From Candidatus Hodarchaeota archaeon (GTDB lineage: Archaea; Asgardarchaeota; Heimdallarchaeia; Hodarchaeales; YT1-057): a stretch of 8,815 nucleotides of DNA. Location: assembly GCA_016839955.1 (NCBI GenBank), contig JAEOTI010000056.1:1-8815 (forward strand), in the 5' to 3' direction. The stretch's first letter is position 1. Each line of letters starts with the position of its first letter. A model generated the notes under the pieces. It saw nothing but the letters and a program-made list of their open reading frames with translations, was not told the origin of the DNA and did no database searches. Below, piece by piece: positions 8,501 through 8,815 of this stretch. Position numbers and translations under genes: made by a program.

Positions 8501-8815
8501 GGGTGCAGTATCTCCAATTTGAATTGTTATATAATCCTTTGTATCTACAGTCGAACCATCCTCAGTTCCATCGTTCGGTGTGATTTCTACCCATATTATA
8601 TCTCCTGCGGTGAAATTCTCACTTGGAAAAGTTAATGTAAATCCACTGTATGATTTAAATGGTGGATTTTGGTGGAATCTCCACCATATAATTGCTGAAT
8701 TATCAGAATCATTATCTGCATCAAAAAAGTTGTAAGATAATGTGATATTGTCAGAAGTAGTATCTCCACCCGTTAAAAATACATTTTCTACAACAGGTAC
8801 AGTATTTCTAATATA
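5564..8815 (-). CDS. Giant Ig/PKD-repeat membrane protein with cytoplasmic longin-like domain (5' partial)
   Basis: The minus-strand frame is open to the right edge, so 1083 C-terminal residues are visible and the true start and signal peptide lie outside. Counting from the edge, residues 2-622 form about six PKD/Ig-like repeats with D-x-D-G-D/D-x-D-N-D turns, (W/H/K)-W-Y-x-N-G strands and K-G-x-x-W strands. Residues 623-860 form two longer beta domains sharing N-x-T-H-W-x-V (671-677 and 804-810). One membrane helix follows (about 862-887), then a 35-residue linker with IKKFGKE, consistent with the positive-inside rule. Residues 923-1083 are a soluble alpha-beta domain: strand LGIVVAFFDQRHGP, strand IPIFVTPE, a helix, strands around RVNSLSFGYALD, RPSARGGSEN, TLNILILP, and a long helix. 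The order fits longin/roadblock folds. It ends in an acidic tail (LLEDDD). Asn-X-Ser/Thr sequons crowd the ectodomain but are rare in the cytoplasmic part. Function is unknown; a receptor or adhesin that contacts GTPase machinery is inference. Confidence 0.9.
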   Translation of the reverse strand, partial: YIRNTVPVVENVFLTGGDTTSDNITLSYNFFDADNDSDNSAIIWWRFHQNPPFKSYSGFTLTFPSENFTAGDIIWVEITPNDGTEDGSTVDTKDYITIQIGDTAPQINTFLGFPQVQANNPNSTFYSATYGIYVNYSLLVYDIDSGESDPIYDITLEINSQVLYTTIYNVIGSQYRWYKYNPSNGNWELQSIHTKSFIGPSYLQKGQQWKVGVRPRDDYGLYGSWVNSSTIIIGNSAPSILEFSWENNKPTIEDDLSFSYGYFDNDGDSELVNLTKIWWYFSNGTEISQVRNQTTLSHLLGLLQKGNSIYVIISPSDSEDYGLNYTSPLMLILNAKPKASNVLLTPTPSLTNDTLILNWSFEDPDGDNESSNWIIHWYRNGLIIDTLTNQTNVTETYTHKGEFWWIVIRVYDGFNYSIPYASITIKIQNTPTSIIEITINNALIETYADVNLIVSWNQTDIDGDVLQGTKVHWYVNGAHEAAYDNQTIIDSSELQKGQIWVCVLWVFDGDDWSLNATSEIILIVNKPPDVSNLEFINHEYETFIVEDENISIAYAYIDIDGDFNQSLIKWYRNNSYIAEYDNFTIILANETSYGEIWYFEIIPFDGTDLGSPIRSQNITIESRPRILEYGITPIIDSEGHFLFWIVVDDPRNPISDVEFEFPEYFRGANSNGTHWIVELTFPISYLNNNISIWIYVESTHLISGDTIQVFTGFNMTVRDYAPPRILDVIYSWDDDASNITFIAKIEEYGSGIADIVIYYYFKPVDQEEENTTNMLRINSVYYDFSLYSYFEDGDYQNASMEAINSTHWGVTLPFNPKNDVQILFQISVLDQDGNMNENAFPEGLDPTGRLAFTFKGKAKGGLDLGFVIGLLATLGLIFAIGSAIAIKKFGKETLVGLDKEIVMKNIHTLSSGEVEASLDKHTLGIVVAFFDQRHGPIPIFVTPEILRDNYQKLVELSDHSFSTCQFMENYDEESSASFEYILGPRIRVNSLSFGYALDRPSARGGSENITLNILILPHIFPLVNQFNDQFSDLIHEIHVKMDKAPSEQETIQKMVKKLRKHISYIVLSYERLYGTTDLLEDDD
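5567..6049 (-). other. Cytoplasmic longin-like domain of the minus-strand membrane protein
   Basis: This is the last 161 residues of the large minus-strand protein, beginning at LGIVVAFFDQRHGP. The predicted order is strand, strand, helix, three strands, then long helices ending in SYIVLSYERLYG. The fold is inferred from pattern. The most distinctive stretch is ALDRPSARGGSENITL, between two core strands, whose Arg-Gly-Gly turn may form a binding surface. Confidence 0.6.
6233..6949 (-). repeat. Two membrane-proximal beta domains of a second type
   Basis: Between the PKD-like array and the membrane helix, two domains lack the W-Y-x-N-G and D-x-D-G-D marks. Instead they share an N-(G/S)-T-H-W-(I/G)-V-x-L-x-F core (GTHWIVELTF and STHWGVTLPF, 133 residues apart), followed by an Asn-rich turn and an aromatic or hydrophobic strand (ISIWIYV, VQILFQISVLDQDGN). 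They start R-P-R-I-L-E and A-P-P-R-I-L-D. They probably form the neck next to the membrane. Confidence 0.6.
6950..8812 (-). repeat. Array of about six PKD/Ig-like ectodomain repeats
   Basis: Units of about 95-100 residues follow one another, read on the minus strand; one near the right edge is longer (about 130 residues). The four cleanest lie at 7814-8110, 7529-7813, 7241-7528 and 6950-7240. Shared marks are an opening Pro-rich strand, DNDGD, DPDGD, DIDGD and DIDGD turns, then WWYFSNG, HWYRNG, HWYVNG and KWYRNN strands, a KG-x-x-W strand (or G-E-x-W), and a closing Asn before the next Pro. The copies differ substantially at protein and DNA level, so this is an old domain expansion and not a recent DNA repeat. 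Confidence 0.8.

Noticed and set aside
1..8815. Defence system, CRISPR array, mobile element or RNA gene
   Set aside because: No repeat-spacer pattern, transposase, integrase, nuclease, terminal inverted repeats or tRNA-like structure was found on either strand.

Overview
This AT-rich window most likely comes from an archaeon, and an Asgard archaeon (Lokiarchaeia/Thorarchaeia/Heimdallarchaeia type) is the best guess. The reasons are very large Ig-like surface proteins rich in Asn-X-Ser/Thr sequons with a single C-terminal membrane anchor, tandem domains beginning D-T-T-P-P, and a cytoplasmic domain of apparent longin-like (profilin/roadblock-like alpha-beta) character, a fold known to be expanded in Asgard genomes. 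The assignment is an inference from protein style; there is no rRNA or marker gene here. No tRNA, rRNA, CRISPR array, insertion sequence or integrase was seen.

Layout: (1) Positions 2-2494, plus strand, hold the 3' part of a surface protein gene whose start lies left of the window. It carries one partial and one complete copy of a roughly 238-residue module (a GATase/DUF4350-like fold followed by a calcium-loop motif), then four Ig/FnIII-like domains, a Ser/Gly/Asp linker, one membrane helix and a short basic tail. (2) Positions 2704-2976 and 3015-4256, plus strand, form a likely two-gene operon: a small Cys-rich TIGR04076-type protein and a 12-helix major facilitator transporter resembling the fosmidomycin-resistance (FsR) branch. 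(3) A gene-free stretch at 4257-4521 contains T-runs that suit archaeal termination and a TATA-like box for the next gene. (4) Positions 4522-5556, plus strand, encode a soluble protein with an N-terminal longin/roadblock-like region and a C-terminal winged-helix-like region. (5) Only 7 bp away and convergent with it, positions 5564-8815 on the minus strand encode the C-terminal 1083 residues of a second giant surface protein. It has about six PKD/Ig-like repeats with D-x-D-G-D and W-Y-x-N-G signatures, two membrane-proximal beta domains of another type, one membrane helix and a cytoplasmic longin-like domain.

The most interesting element is the receptor-like layout of the minus-strand protein (extracellular beta-repeat stalk, one helix, intracellular longin-like domain), placed tail to tail with a soluble gene that may carry the same kind of fold. 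Longin and roadblock domains are partners or regulators of small GTPases in known systems, so a surface-to-GTPase signalling or membrane-organising role is a reasonable but untested hypothesis. The two large genes both run off the window: the frames are open to the edges, so the GTG codons at 221 and 8332 are not their real starts.
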